A stretch of 20,514 nt of DNA from NCBI RefSeq assembly GCF_001039355.2, contig NW_019774102.1:1-20514 (forward strand), written 5' to 3'. Below the pieces are notes generated by a model that was given only the letters and a program-made list of their open reading frames with translations, did not search any database and was not told the origin of the DNA. The stretch's first letter is position 1; each line of letters starts with the position of its first letter. Of the stretch, positions 1 through 10,784 are shown in pieces. Origin of the DNA: Lingula anatina. Its lineage: Eukaryota; Brachiopoda; Lingulata; Lingulida; Lingulidae. The position numbers and the translations under genes are program-made.

Positions 1-146
1 GTTTTTGTCCTTATTTTGGCTAAGGTGTGATCATAGGGTTAATGTGAGTGAACAATAACTTTCATAAACCCTGTATATCTGCTTCTCTGGCCCTTGGTTT
101 GTAACTATGGCAGTGAAGTAACAATCGAGGCAAACTTTTTTTCCAG

Positions 147-226
147 AAGTTAAAAAGAAGAGAATCTCATCCACATTCATTGCCAGTGACATGGACTCGG
201 ATTCCAGTGAAGATACTGGAGCTTTG
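147..226 (+). CDS. IRF: IRF exon a: acidic serine-rich linker
   Basis: The acceptor is CTTTTTTTCCAG and the donor TTG|GTAAGT. Two bases finish a split codon and then the frame reads a basic KKKR patch followed by a Ser/Asp-rich stretch (DMDSDSSEDTG). The other two frames give a stop or an unlikely peptide. The exon ends in phase 0, matching the next exon. The basic patch just after the expected DNA-binding domain could serve nuclear import, but that is a guess. Confidence 0.75.
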
Positions 227-3200
227 GTAAGTTTGTGTACAACAGCTCTATTTGTGTGTATATGTACCAGTACATAAATAATAAAGATACATAAATGATA
301 AAGACATAAAAGACTATGGCCACATTAACAACAGCAGACACAACAGTGAACTAACGTCAGCAGGTCAGGTATGGCCGACCCACTTGAATGCTTCTTTCAT
401 AATCCCCCGGGGATCTATTCAGTGCCTATAAGGGGATTAGATGGCAAGCTTTTAGATTGGTCACCATATTTGATCTGCATATACTAGTTAGTACGCTTCT
501 CTGAATGCGGCCTATTTCATATTTTTTGTTTAGTCTGCTTATTTAAAGATTTTAAAAAATATTTCAGGCTCAAATGGCCCCATGCTCTGTTCCAACAGTA
601 GTTTCAAGCATGAAAATTGGTAAGTATTATAACCTGTAACCACTTTGATAAAAAATATAGTTCAAATTGTGGTACTGAAGTTCTGGTATCAAGTTTCATC
701 TAGGCTGCACAAATTAACACGATCTCTTGTTCTGAAACGTACTTGCTTTTAATCACCTGAATCATAGGGGGGTTTACTGCTGGTACAAAATTACTCATGA
801 AATACCAATATTTGTCATGTTTGGTACTTTTTCCTGCATGACCAATGTTAGGTTCATATTCTTCATTCATTCATTTATTCATTTGAAATAGAATATTGTA
901 GCTGAGAAGATCATCATTTTTGATTTTCTATAAGAAGAAATTCAATCATTTTAGGCTCTATACATTGGGTTTTCTGGAATTATTATGGATCTTTTGGAGA
1001 TTAAATGTTTTATATATCTCATATGATGCTAATCAATCACATCACCTGCTGTATATTTAATAAAACAAGCAGTGGACCCCCTCTGCCTTATAACCCTTGG
1101 TCTTCTGTGAAAAATATAGCTTCATGGAAGCAAATATCAAGGTCAGATGATAAAGTGGAGCACTGATATTGTGAAATCTTAGACTGCATTCCCATAACTT
1201 TATCATACTAGCAGGAGCAATCTATCTTGGCAGGGATTAATTTTGCTAAGGTTAAGCCAGTATAATTAGCCTAATTGTCTGGCACACCCCTTCGTATAGC
1301 AAAATGAACAACATCATGGACCATATAAAGTTTTTTTTGAATTTACCCACGTACTTGAAGTTACAAGGGGGTGTACCAGACATTTAAGCCACTTAAACTG
1401 AACGCAATTTAGCGAGAATCCCCCAGGAGTTGGATAGATCCATCTAGTATGGGAATGGAATGGTCTACTTTGTATTTAAAACCAATATGATTACTTTGTT
1501 TTTACCAGTAATTAAAAAAAGCACTTGCAGAAATTTACATTTTAGGGAAATTAAATATATTTTAATGAAACAATAGAGACTCAATAGAAGAAGTGTTAAC
1601 TTCAAGTTAAAAAAATTTAAATCTCAGTTTTGAGTGATATTAAATAGCCAGTGGTGTGTTTGTGTATGTGTGCGTGCATGCATGTGTGTGTGTGTGTGTG
1701 TGTGTGTTATCTGTGCATGGTAGGGCATATGCTCTTTTAATAGGGCGCATTTATTCCCTGGGGATCACTTGAATGGGGCACCACCATGTTAATATTGGAA
1801 TGTTGTAAAAACATGCAGTTTCAGGTGCTTCAGTGGCACAGGCACTATTTTCTATAGTAATGAAGACAACTGAGTAATGATAACTTTGAAGGCTTGAATT
1901 AGTTTTAAAGGCAGTTAATGCTAGTCCTAATATGTATACGTATTTCAACATACAGCGGAGTACTGTAGCTGCCAGGCACAATTTGAATGCAAATTAGGAT
2001 GGCAAACAGGAATTTCTTGTGTAAAGTAATATATGGCACAGCATAAACCAGATTCTGATGTCATACTTTTAAAGGTTGGACTACAAATTGACTATAGTTT
2101 GGTATACGTAGGCTGTTACAGTACACAGAAAACTTACATGTATATATAAAACTTAGTTAGCAGAGTCCTTGCAACATTAACAGGGTCATATGTATCATAA
2201 AACTGATGACACCAGATTATAAAACTTTTATTTTAAGAAAATGATTTTATTTCCGTCCTCCAATATCATGCAATCATGTAGTTGCATGGATCATATGAAA
2301 AGATTCTCATCTCGATCAGTCTTATCAAATTCAAATACAGTTCTCTTAATAAGATAATATAGGTCTTAACTGTCAGCAGATCTTATTTGTATTTTGACAA
2401 TTGCATGATCATCTTTGTCATTTCTCTCCGTTTCCTGTAGATCAAGATGATATACTTCTCGGTGAGGTAGAGATGCTGGTGGAGACTAGTTTAAAAGGGG
2501 AAGGTAGACATTTTGAATGGTGCATGTTAGGGTGAAGCTAGAGCTGTAAAAAATGGGGGAGCAGAGGGTAGCCATTGAGGGGATGGTTTTATACTCTTGA
2601 TTAAAAGTGCAAAGAAGTAACAGTTAACATGTATACCCATGGGCGTATTCTCAAAAACATTCTGATCTTTAAACAAATCACGGACAAATTAGCTAATTTC
2701 CTATAATGTGCTGTACTTTTGGCTTCATTGTCAGATTGGTTATGTCATGTTAATTAACAGTTGTTAATTTAATATTTACATACATATGCATATATTCAAT
2801 AACTGCATGTATATGTATTTATATTACTGAGAGCATACAAAGTACAAAAAGAAGTGTGATTCTTGGAATTTTTTTGTACTGTGATAGCTGAAAAAGAATG
2901 AAGATTAAAAAAATAAATAAATGAAAGAAAAAAGAAAAGAAAAAATACTCTCTTGTTAGAATGCAAAATGTCTGATACCTCAGGGTAATGTTAAGTGTTA
3001 CAGTGATCAGAGCGACCCCAGGTTCTTTAATTACCTTTGGGTTCTTGAGTTTTAGTACAACTCCTCCCTCCCTTCCCCTTCCTGTCACCTCTGCCCCACT
3101 TCTGTCTGTTAATTTTTTTTTTTTTTCGAAGGCATACAATGTGTGTAAGACTTTAATCTAGCAAAAAAAAAAAAAAAAAAANTTGGAATAGTTTAATTGT

Positions 3201-6200
3201 CAATTGTTTTGTTCAGTTCTGTTCATAGCTTTTGTTTGCAGAATACCAAGCCTGCATGAATAATGCCTTCCTGCATGTCAAATTGCATGCATGAAGATTA
3301 CTAATTGGATGGCTTGTTCATCTTTTATTTTCACACCTTAAGAAGAAGATTTAAAAGACTTTTTAGCAATTTCATTTTTGAGCTTCAAGTATTCTTACTA
3401 GGGATGCTGATAGATTAGACCATTTATACATTATGTTGTAGTATAAATGTCTATAGTTCCCTAGAGTCAGGGCATGTGATGCACAATCATATATTAAGTG
3501 CTCTCCTCTTGAGGCAAACTTAGTGTCCCAATTTTTATTCACTTTTCCTCGGGGTCGGTCAGTTATGTTGTGACGTAGTGTCTTGTGTCATGCATTGTGA
3601 ATGTTTTCTCCTGTCCTTCACAAACATTTACTTTTTTTGTTGTATAATTATGTCAGTTCCGTGTCCATGACTCCTTGATCTTAGGTTTTTTGTTAGCAAT
3701 AATTAAGTTGCTTTGTTTGTTGTCTTGGGTAGAGGTTACATTTATGTTATTTTTTTTCTAGATTTAGTAAGATGAAATTTAATTTTATTCTGTTAATTTG
3801 TTGCAGTTTTAGAAATTTAGTGATAATATAGATAATTGATAAAGGGATGAGAAGTTTAACACAACACATTTGATGTTTATACATTATGTTCTGTTCGCTT
3901 TTTCAATAATGATGTCATTGATAACTTCTTTGATGTAATCATATCACAGTCAATAATGATTAGAATATTCATGTGATGTCATCACCTATATACAGTTTAT
4001 ACTATTTAAAAAAAATATATCACTTTTAAAAGATTTACATCCAAGTTAAATATCACAATCACCATACACAGTGGTATTGGATATTGATTTTTATGTACAG
4101 ACAATGTGGAGTCTGGACATACTTGTGTAACCTGTGTCTCCTAACATCTATGATGTCAGTGTGAGCAGAACGGACCATTAACTGTCACATAAATAATTAC
4201 TATATATTGAAATATCAGAGTTGCCAATTTAAAAAAACATATTAGAGTTATTTGAATGTGTAACTTACACAGCTTACATTGCAAAATTAGGAATGAGTAT
4301 CTCAACCTTTTTTAAACCATGATTAAGGCATATTTCTAGGTTTTCAATCAGATTCTCTGTTTTATTACTTGTAAGTCTTGCAAAGATCCCAAATTTAGGC
4401 CTATTGCAAAAATGGACCTGGAATTGTGTAATTTGAAATTCTATTTATTTATTTATTTATTTATTTATTTATAACATTTTGTTGTGTTGTATATTTATGT
4501 AGCATACATTTTTTCTCTACAAAACTATATCTCAATGTATAGACTGATATGAATAGAACTGATACCAAATAGTCTTGATATAGTTTACAGTCTGTACATT
4601 GGACAGCTTTTGCTGGCTTGTTGAAGTTGCCTAATATGCATGTCCACACCTAATGGTATAACCTTTGCTGTCAAAAGGAATGCCCACTTTTTGTTACATT
4701 GTCAATTATTGTGCCTGTATGCCTTAACCTTCATTTAAAATATGATATATTGCTTTGCATGAATTAAATGTTCTTTGTTCCATAAGGCTGCAAATTATTA
4801 ACAATTTGAATTTTTTTCTCAGTTATACTAATACTTTTCAAGTGACATTCCATTTCTATGCAAGTGTAACAACTTGTCTGTGAACTGTGTTATTTAAATT
4901 AGATGATTATAAATAAAAGTTTAATGGTGTATATATGATGAATTAAATATTTTTATTTAAATTTGTCAGAATTTAATGTTACTGCATGGGTAAAAAAATG
5001 AAGCAATTTTATGCTATGCATGATACCTTTTTGATTAATTTTTTTGTAAATTCTGTATTATTGGGCAAAGACAAAAAACTTAAAGATCGCAGCTCCAAAG
5101 CTTAACTAAAATAAACAAAAACATTTTCATGTAGGTGGTGATTATCCCACATTCAGAAAAATCAAACCCAAGAGGCAACCTTAACTTGTATATACAGCAA
5201 TTTACACCTCTCCTAATAAGATCCATATACGTTCTTTCCAGATAGCCAGACAACTTTGACGTCAAATGATGAGTGGGGAGACATCAAAAGTGACGACCTA
5301 CTCAAGTGCGACAGTCTTGACCAGCAGAAGTACATCAGTGGCGAGGTCTCCATGATCTCCGTCCAGCCTGCAGTGAGCGTCGGAATGGCCCCCTGGACAC
5401 CTCTGACTATTATTACTACCCAGGAGGGCCAAGTGACCCAGGCAGCTCAGAGTGATACTCCACATGACACAGGTCTGTTGATTTTTGTAAAGTCTATTTT
5501 GTTAACAGTTTCATTAGCTATATGTTCAAATGACCAACAGTTTTTTTTTTGTCAGTAGCTATAGTAAAACTCCCTGATGAAGTCTGACTGTCAGTGGATG
5601 AAATATTGGCAGAAAAATGTCAAGACCTGTTGATAATTACAAAAACAAATTTGATGGAATTTAGAGGTCTTAATGCGGCATATATATAAAAATTTCATTA
5701 GGAAAAATGATGGAAGGCAAAACAGTGCAGCAGATTATCGGTGTGGGGGCACAGCAATGCAAGTAATATTATAATTTAATTTTTAAATTTTTGTATGGGA
5801 GAGTAATGACACAGGGAAGTTAAGATGCTGGGGAATAACAATATGGTGATGTAGAGAGATCAGACCCTATAATTAGGCATGGTCCATTGATATATAAAAG
5901 AAAATGAAATAATTGCGAAATGGGTGAAGGAAAAAGAAGTGAAAAGAAAACTGAGGATGATGATTAAACTAAATGTAGCTGATTTAATCATAGTAACATT
6001 CAATATTGTACATGTTACTGGAACTGGTGGTGATGGATGAACAATGATACCTATATGATGCAGAGACCCTTAATTTATATTAAAAAAAGAAAATTAGGGA
6101 AGTTAAGATGCTGGGGAATAACAATATGGTGATGTAGAGAGATCAGACCCTATAATTAGGCATGGTCCATTGATATATAAAAGAAAATGAAATAATTGCG

Positions 6201-9200
6201 AAATGGGTGCAGGAAAAAGAAGTGAAAAGAAAACTGAGGATGATGATTAAACTAAATGTAGCTGATTTAATCATAGTAACATTCAATATTGTACATGTTA
6301 CTAGAACTGGTGGTGATGGATGAACAATTAATGATACCTATATGATGCAGAGACCCTTAATTTATATTAAAAAAAAGAAAATGAAATAATTACGTAATGG
6401 TACAGGAAAAAGAAGCAAAAAGAAATCTGAGAATGATGATTAAACTAAATCTAGCTGATTTAATCATGGTATAATTCAATATTCTGTTGCTAGAAGCAGT
6501 GGTGATGGATGATCAGAGCTACCCATCTGATGCAGAGACTGGAGCTCCTCTCTTGATGCCACCTCAACAGGCCGCACAGCAAACTACCATCCCACAGCCT
6601 CAAGGTAAATAACCTGGGGTAATGCTAATTCACTCGCCAATTTAGCCAAATCCTAAAAGTGACATACCTTGGCTAAACAAATTGGACTTGATTTGACTAA
6701 TTTTAGTCAAATTGGATAACAAATTGACAAAAAAGTGGTGATTTGGCTCAGCGAAAAAATTGCTAGCGCTACCCCAGAATAACATTGATTTTACTTTTCC
6801 TTTCATCATGTTTTTTTGTCTTTTGTAAATCATTTTAACCACCCTTTTTACCAAAAAAATTACACTGAGCTCCAGTTCTCTAAAGGTAAGGGCTGATAAA
6901 GCCCTAAGATATTACCCCAATTTTTTTCCATTTTCCAAATATGACAAAATTGCTTTAAAATTCTTTAGGGGAAGGGGGATTGAAGCTTACAAATAAAAAC
7001 TACCAGATTGAAAAGATAAAAAGTTTACCACAATTGCAGTAAAACCTGTGGCATATGGAATTGGCTTGAGTCAAAAAGAGAATATCTAGAATACCTTCAG
7101 TGTATACATCAATCAGCTCATCTTTTTAGAAGTTTCTTAATGTTTCAAAATGCAAATTTATTACCAGTCCAATGAACCAAACTGGATAATTGTAATATAG
7201 TGCTGTTTCAGTCTAATTGGCTGCCCAATGATAGGGAATTAAAGATAAGGAATTAAACTAGCTAGGATATTAAATTTTGAAATTTGAATCAAGTGGAATA
7301 GGAACTGACTAGATGAAAATGAGTCACGAGTGCTCCACATGACTGTTCATTACATAACAGGAATCTGGACACTTATTCCAAACAGGTGACTTAACAGGTA
7401 ATTTCTGTTAGCTATGAAAGTTTTCTAGGCAGTGACTCATATGTTTTATCTGGCTGAGATAAAGACCCTGTGACTACACTGTCACAGTCATAAGGCTAAG
7501 TTATTGTAACTGGGATCCTAATTAAGTGTGAGAAAAAATGCATTTCCATATGGAAAATTGGAGGATCTTGATTCTTCTTCACAATTTTTTTATTTAAGCA
7601 GACTTTTATTGCTGGTGGTGGTGTGGGGGAGGGGGGGGGGGGTAAAGGGTTTCAAAGGACCACCCTTTTGGCTGGAAAAGGTCTATAGTCTGTATCAAAA
7701 TTTGATTTAGATTCTATTCCATTAATATTCAAAGTGGGTCAACTATAAGGGTAAAAAGGTCCATTTCTTAAAAAACAATCACCTTTGAATTGCTGGCTAC
7801 AGGCCTGGTCTCAAACAAGACCCTCACTGTTTCACACACCCCCTCCCCCCATTTCCCCTCTGCTTGCCATCTACATGTGACCACAGTATTTATTTAAGCC
7901 TTACTGTTAGAGAAGATAAGGTGATCATGGATTGAAATTTGTCTGGCTAGTACGTGTCATTATATGATATGATATATCCGTTTTCCTTTGACAAGGCCCA
8001 CACATTTTTTTTTTTTTGGTCTTGTGACTTTAAAAATGTAAAATGTGATTTAGCTTTTGTATTTTTAAAGGAAAGAGATTTAAAACAAATTGAATATTTA
8101 ATTTACTCAAATTTATTTCTCTGTAATTGTTTATAAATTATATTTATAGATTTTAATTAAAATAACAGCTTATTGTGAAAATGTATTGCACACTATTGTA
8201 CTGAATAAACATTTTTATACTTATAATCAAATTTTACTGAAATGAAGGAAAAAATAGTAAGTTAAACATTATTGTTTAATTAAGGCATTTTATAAAGATG
8301 TCATAATTGTATGTGTCTTGGTTGTTGATTCACAGTTTTGATTTGAAAAATCAATACTGATTAAATACAGTCAGCATCGCTTTTATATTTATTTGAGCTA
8401 TTCAGATTGCTGCCTTTTTTTCGACCAACAGTAATATTCTTTACCTTGAAACAGGCCATGAGATGTTGATGAAGTTATTCTACAAGAGACAGCAAGTTGC
8501 CCAGTACGAGATAAACAACCCCAACGGCAGTCGCCTGTATTATAATTCATCCAATCCTGGCACTGAGCAAAACATGGCAGAGGTTGCTCAGAGCTTTGCC
8601 ATGGAAATGGGGGAGCAAGTTGATCAGGTACCAAGTTAATTGCAATTTTTTTGGTGAAATGATACTTTGCTTCAAAAGAGTCTTAAAGGTGTTCTTATAC
8701 ATGTATATGAGCCATGACATTTTATCAAATTTAAACCCTTTATGAAAAACCCATTCACCCCAATTTCATTACAATGATAACACTTGCATGATATTCATGT
8801 AAGCCATTAAAATGATTTATCATAATCATAGAGGAGGGTTTAAAATGTAGTATACTGCGCAAAAAAATGAAAATCACTTGATTAATTTTTAATCTTGTGT
8901 ACTTAAACTGTTATTCGTGCATCTCAGGTTTTGTTTGTTTCAGTTTTCAAGATTCATCATTTTAATTTATCACCAATTCATTTTTTCTCAAATCCTTTCA
9001 TGAAACCGGCTCTCCTTTAACTTCAAAAATCCTTCCTTTTGTGAATATCCAATCAAACTTCACTCAGGAAAATATTTTGTTTGAATTGCTACTGTTACAG
9101 TTATTGCCATAAGTGCGATTGTTAGTGTTAAAAAATTGGATACAATTGTTTTTTTTTTCTTGCAGCTGTTTGGTCCCAGAGCAGTGAGCCAATATCTCAT

Positions 9201-10784
9201 GCCACCACCAGGTTCGTGTATAGACCATCAACAAGAATTAACCAACAAAATTTTAGAGTGCATGGAACGAGGCCTTTTGCTGAAGTGTGTTAATGGAGAT
9301 ATTTACGCTGCTAGATATTGTAGGTGGGTGACACTTCCGTACATGGAATTTTGGTATAAAGATGCATTCAACAAAGTACTTGACAACCAATATTCTTTAA
9401 ACTTAAATTTTTAAAGAATTTTTTTTTCTTTGCTTGGCTAGAGTGAATTGCAAGCATTCTTTGTCTGTTCCAGTCCATATAATCATTGAGAAAAAGTGTA
9501 CCTGTACGTTTTTGCTTTGTGTTTAATTTCACATTTTGAGAATGCGGTAACTTTGTAATTTGAGAAAAGTGAGTGTGCGTGTGTGTATAACATATGGACA
9601 GCAGTGAGGGCTATCTAAAAAGATAACAGCAGATGACACTTACGTCTTGCATGCCATCCCTGAATTTTTTGAAGGATGAACATTCCTTATTCTAAGTAGA
9701 TACCTGCGTATTCTTTCACAGTGACATTTGAATTGTTAATAATTTTATGTGCATTTGTTTAAAGTTTATTTTAAGATCTGTCAAGTATGATATACTTACT
9801 AATTAAATATTTAATCTTTCATCCAGTTATGAAAAAAATCTAATGCAGAGGCAGATCCAGGATTATTTGAATAGGGGGAGGGTCCACGGATGTAAATCTG
9901 ACCCCCTCCCCCAACACACACACACTTGGCATGGGGTTCGGGGCCCGAAATATTTTCGTATTTTAAAGGGCGAACAGTGCCATTTGATATGGTTTAGAAC
10001 TATGATTCAGCTAGACAAAATTCTAATTTCAAGAGGGGACCAGAAATCGAAGGGGAGGTCAGGACCCACCTGACCCCTGACCCCCTCTAAATCTGCCACT
10101 GTAATGATACATATATACTGTTTTTCGGTAAATAAAGATGAATGTTTTGCATTGACAGAAATGATGGTCAGTAATCAAGAGAATTCTTTTCAGGTGTGTC
10201 GTCTTCTGCGCCTCTCCACACAAGGAAGATGAGATCTTCAAACTGGAGCGAGACAACTCGGACTTTAAACTCTTTGATTTTAACAATTATTTTGTACCTG
10301 CTGTTCAAAAGTACCTTCAAGGCCAAGGTCCTCGACCCAACATCGAAGTTCGCCTTGGATTTGGTCAAGCATGGTATAATCAAAATTGGTCTGAGCGTGA
10401 AATTTTCATTTCTGGATCAGTTGTCAGTGCCAAAGCTTTGTTTGTTCTTCAGCAGGTAAGTATGATTGCTGAATTTCTTAATATTTTTTCATGGGAATCA
10501 TCATTACCATAATTTACTGAACAAAATAAATATTGCACTTTAAAAATGTGTTTGTTAATGAAAACATTTTGAAACATACTTTCTATCTCATATTCATGGT
10601 GAGAACTGTCATCATGGCTCTTTTGTAAGTGATATTTCTTTCATTCATACAGCTCGACCAGCAATACGGTCCACACATACAAATCTCTTTGTCTGATGAT
10701 AATGACAGAATAGTGGAGACCATCAAACAGCTCTGCAGCCTGAAGACCCCCACCAGGTCCACAGCAATGGAGGTATCTGCCTAG
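147..10784 (+). CDS. IRF: Interferon regulatory factor family transcription factor, 3' part (eight exons in window)
   Basis: Join 147-226, 568-619, 5242-5472, 6494-6604, 8455-8627, 9166-9323, 10194-10455, 10653-10784, stop TAG at 10782. All introns are GT/AG and all phases agree, giving 398 residues. Residues 1-157 are a Ser/Asp/Gln/Pro-rich linker. Residues about 158-385 form the IRF association domain (IAD), the SMAD/FHA-like beta sandwich that binds co-activators and partner IRFs. Family signatures are LFGPRAVSQYLMPPP, NGDIYAARYCRC, KLERDNSDFKLFDF and a GFGQAW segment followed by EREIFISGSVV. IRFs act in the nucleus on innate immune and developmental genes. The N-terminal tryptophan-repeat DNA-binding domain is not in the window, so the gene starts further left. 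The sequence does not let me choose an orthologue among IRF subfamilies. The family call is firm. Confidence 0.93.
568..619 (+). CDS. IRF: IRF exon b: short linker exon
   Basis: A 52-nt exon between the acceptor ATATTTCAG and the donor ATTG|GTAAGT. It enters in phase 0 and leaves one base, which joins the first two bases at 5242 to make an Asp codon. It encodes AQMAPCSVPTVVSSMKI. There is no recognisable domain; the support is splice-site strength and phase agreement. Confidence 0.65.
1651..1708 (+). repeat. TG/CA microsatellite with interruptions
   Basis: An alternating purine-pyrimidine tract: imperfect GTGTGTTTGTGTATG, then GCGTGCATGCATG, then an uninterrupted (TG)n run of about 12 units. 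Such tracts are length-polymorphic and can adopt Z-DNA. Confidence 0.95.
2441..2461 (+). CDS. Candidate IRF microexon (21 nt, optional)
   Basis: A strong polypyrimidine tract and acceptor (TTTCTCTCCGTTTCCTGTAG) is followed by 21 bases and a donor G|GTGAGG. It enters with two bases and leaves with one, the same phase as the intron that contains it, so inclusion would add seven residues (D, then QDDILL within the join) without a frame change. There is no other support. Confidence 0.35.
3163..3182. repeat. Poly-A run ending in an ambiguous base
   Basis: About 19 consecutive A bases run directly into an N at 3182. This looks like a sequencing or assembly break at a homopolymer. Confidence 0.85.
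4441..4471 (+). repeat. TTTA tetranucleotide microsatellite
   Basis: Seven or so consecutive TTTA units inside the large IRF intron. Confidence 0.95.
5242..5472 (+). CDS. IRF: IRF exon c: linker / transactivation-like region
   Basis: The acceptor is CGTTCTTTCCAG and the donor ACACAG|GTCTGT. It encodes 76 whole codons, starting SQTTLTSNDEWGDIKSDDL, with many Asp/Ser/Thr/Gln residues and a Trp-Thr-Pro-Leu segment. Codon usage is visibly richer in G and C than the flanking intron. The composition resembles IRF linkers, which hold activation and autoinhibitory elements. The frame stays open past the donor to 5558 but drops into intron-like sequence, so the donor at 5473 is preferred. Confidence 0.85.
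5473..6493 (+). other. IRF intron with tandem repeat array
   Basis: The first 340 bases include a possible degraded hammerhead-like motif at 5574-5603. The rest is mostly the 283-286-bp tandem repeat described separately, which runs into the next exon. Confidence 0.7.
5813..6540 (+). repeat. Tandem repeat (two near-identical ~284-bp units plus a diverged partial unit that includes an exon start)
   Basis: Unit 1 is 5813-6095 and unit 2 is 6096 to about 6380. They differ by a few substitutions, a TTA insertion and one extra A. A third, more diverged partial unit runs from about 6375 to 6540 and ends inside the real exon at 6494-6604. Units 1 and 2 carry decayed copies of the exon start (from 6022 and 6305), with stop codons in the exon frame. 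Confidence 0.92.
6494..6604 (+). CDS. IRF: IRF exon d: acidic then Gln/Pro-rich linker
   Basis: The acceptor is TTCTGTTGCTAG and the donor CAAG|GTAAAT, with phase 1 at both ends. It encodes AVVMDDQSYPSDAETG followed by a Gln/Pro/Ala-rich stretch, the last linker segment before the IAD. The first 47 bases are the parent or sister copy of the degenerate tandem units upstream. Confidence 0.85.
6605..8454 (+). other. IRF intron (1.85 kb)
   Basis: AT-rich intron. It contains a G-rich tract at about 7611-7643 and a C-rich tract at about 7838-7858. I see no coding exon or recognisable transposon. Confidence 0.6.
7611..7643 (+). repeat. G-rich tract with a ~12-G run
   Basis: Consecutive GGTGGTGGTG, GGGGGAG and a long uninterrupted G run, in an otherwise AT-rich intron. 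It has enough G-tracts to form a quadruplex on the plus strand. Confidence 0.85.
8455..8627 (+). CDS. IRF: IRF exon e: start of IRF association domain
   Basis: The acceptor is TTGAAACAG and the donor GATCAG|GTACCA, ending in phase 0. It reads GHEMLMKLFYKRQQVAQYE and then NPNGSRLYYN, the first beta strands of the IAD, where IRFs have a hydrophobic strand, a basic patch and a Gly-containing turn. The residues after this (MAEVAQSFAMEMGEQVDQ) are an acidic helix-like stretch. Confidence 0.92.
9166..9323 (+). CDS. IRF: IRF exon f: central IRF association domain
   Basis: The acceptor is TTTTTTTTCTTGCAG and the donor TGTAG|GTGGGT. It encodes LFGPRAVSQYLMPPP, then a helix (DHQQELTNKILECMERGLLL) and NGDIYAARYC. 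These match the conserved IAD order of a Phe-Gly-Pro turn, a helix and the Asn-Gly-Asp-Ile-Tyr-Ala strand. The last two bases join the next exon to give Arg. Confidence 0.93.
9324..10193 (+). other. IRF intron with MITE insertion
   Basis: An 870-bp intron containing the 256-bp element at 9846-10101 near its 3' end. The rest is unremarkable AT-rich sequence. Confidence 0.7.
9846..10101. mobile_element. MITE-like non-autonomous DNA transposon with 5-bp target duplication
   Basis: The left end is CAGAGGCAGATCCAGGA. The right end, read on the minus strand, is CAGTGGCAGATTTAGAGG, an imperfect terminal inverted repeat. Subterminal G-runs and C-runs (GGGGGAGGGTCC and GACCCCCTC) extend the pairing. 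TAATG flanks both ends (9841-9845 and 10102-10106). The element has no coding capacity and is richer in G and C than the intron. The superfamily is not assigned. Confidence 0.82.
10194..10455 (+). CDS. IRF: IRF exon g: core of IRF association domain
   Basis: The acceptor is GAATTCTTTTCAG and the donor CAGCAG|GTAAGT. It encodes CVVFCASPHKEDEIFKLER, KLFDFNNYFVPAVQKYLQG, PRPNIEVRLGFGQAW and EREIFISGSVVSAKALFVL. The KLFDF segment followed by a helix, and the FGxxW strand before a charged turn and a final hydrophobic strand, are the most diagnostic part of the IAD. The acceptor is only 88 bases from the upstream MITE. Confidence 0.95.
10653..10784 (+). CDS. IRF: IRF terminal coding exon
   Basis: The acceptor is TTCATTCATACAG. 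It encodes LDQQYGPHIQISLSDDNDR, then an Ile/Lys/Gln-rich helix and a Ser/Thr-rich tail ending in TAG at 10782-10784. The tail (TPTRSTAMEVSA) contains Ser/Thr residues in the place where phosphorylation activates some IRFs, but I see no canonical kinase cluster. Confidence 0.92.
   Translation, partial: LDQQYGPHIQISLSDDNDRIVETIKQLCSLKTPTRSTAMEVSA

Larger units (their letters stand above)
620..5241 (+). other. Large IRF intron (4.6 kb)
   Basis: A long AT-rich intron with no open frame longer than background. It holds a TG microsatellite near 1651-1708, a possible 21-nt microexon at 2441-2461, an A-run ending in an N at 3182, and a TTTA microsatellite near 4441-4471. I found no transposon coding sequence. 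Confidence 0.6.

Noticed and set aside
1651-1708. TG tract as a regulatory element
   Set aside because: An ordinary microsatellite in a long intron, with no neighbouring motif to support a role.
1751-1981. 76-codon minus-strand open frame in the large IRF intron
   Set aside because: Random-looking composition, no splice or promoter context, no homology that I recognise.
2819-3139. 106-codon minus-strand open frame
   Set aside because: It is mostly Phe/Lys/Leu from A/T homopolymers, with no domain, and lies wholly inside an IRF intron.
10059-10459. Other open frames overlapping the IRF core exon on both strands
   Set aside because: They are shadows of the true frame, which alone matches the IRF association domain and agrees in splice phase.
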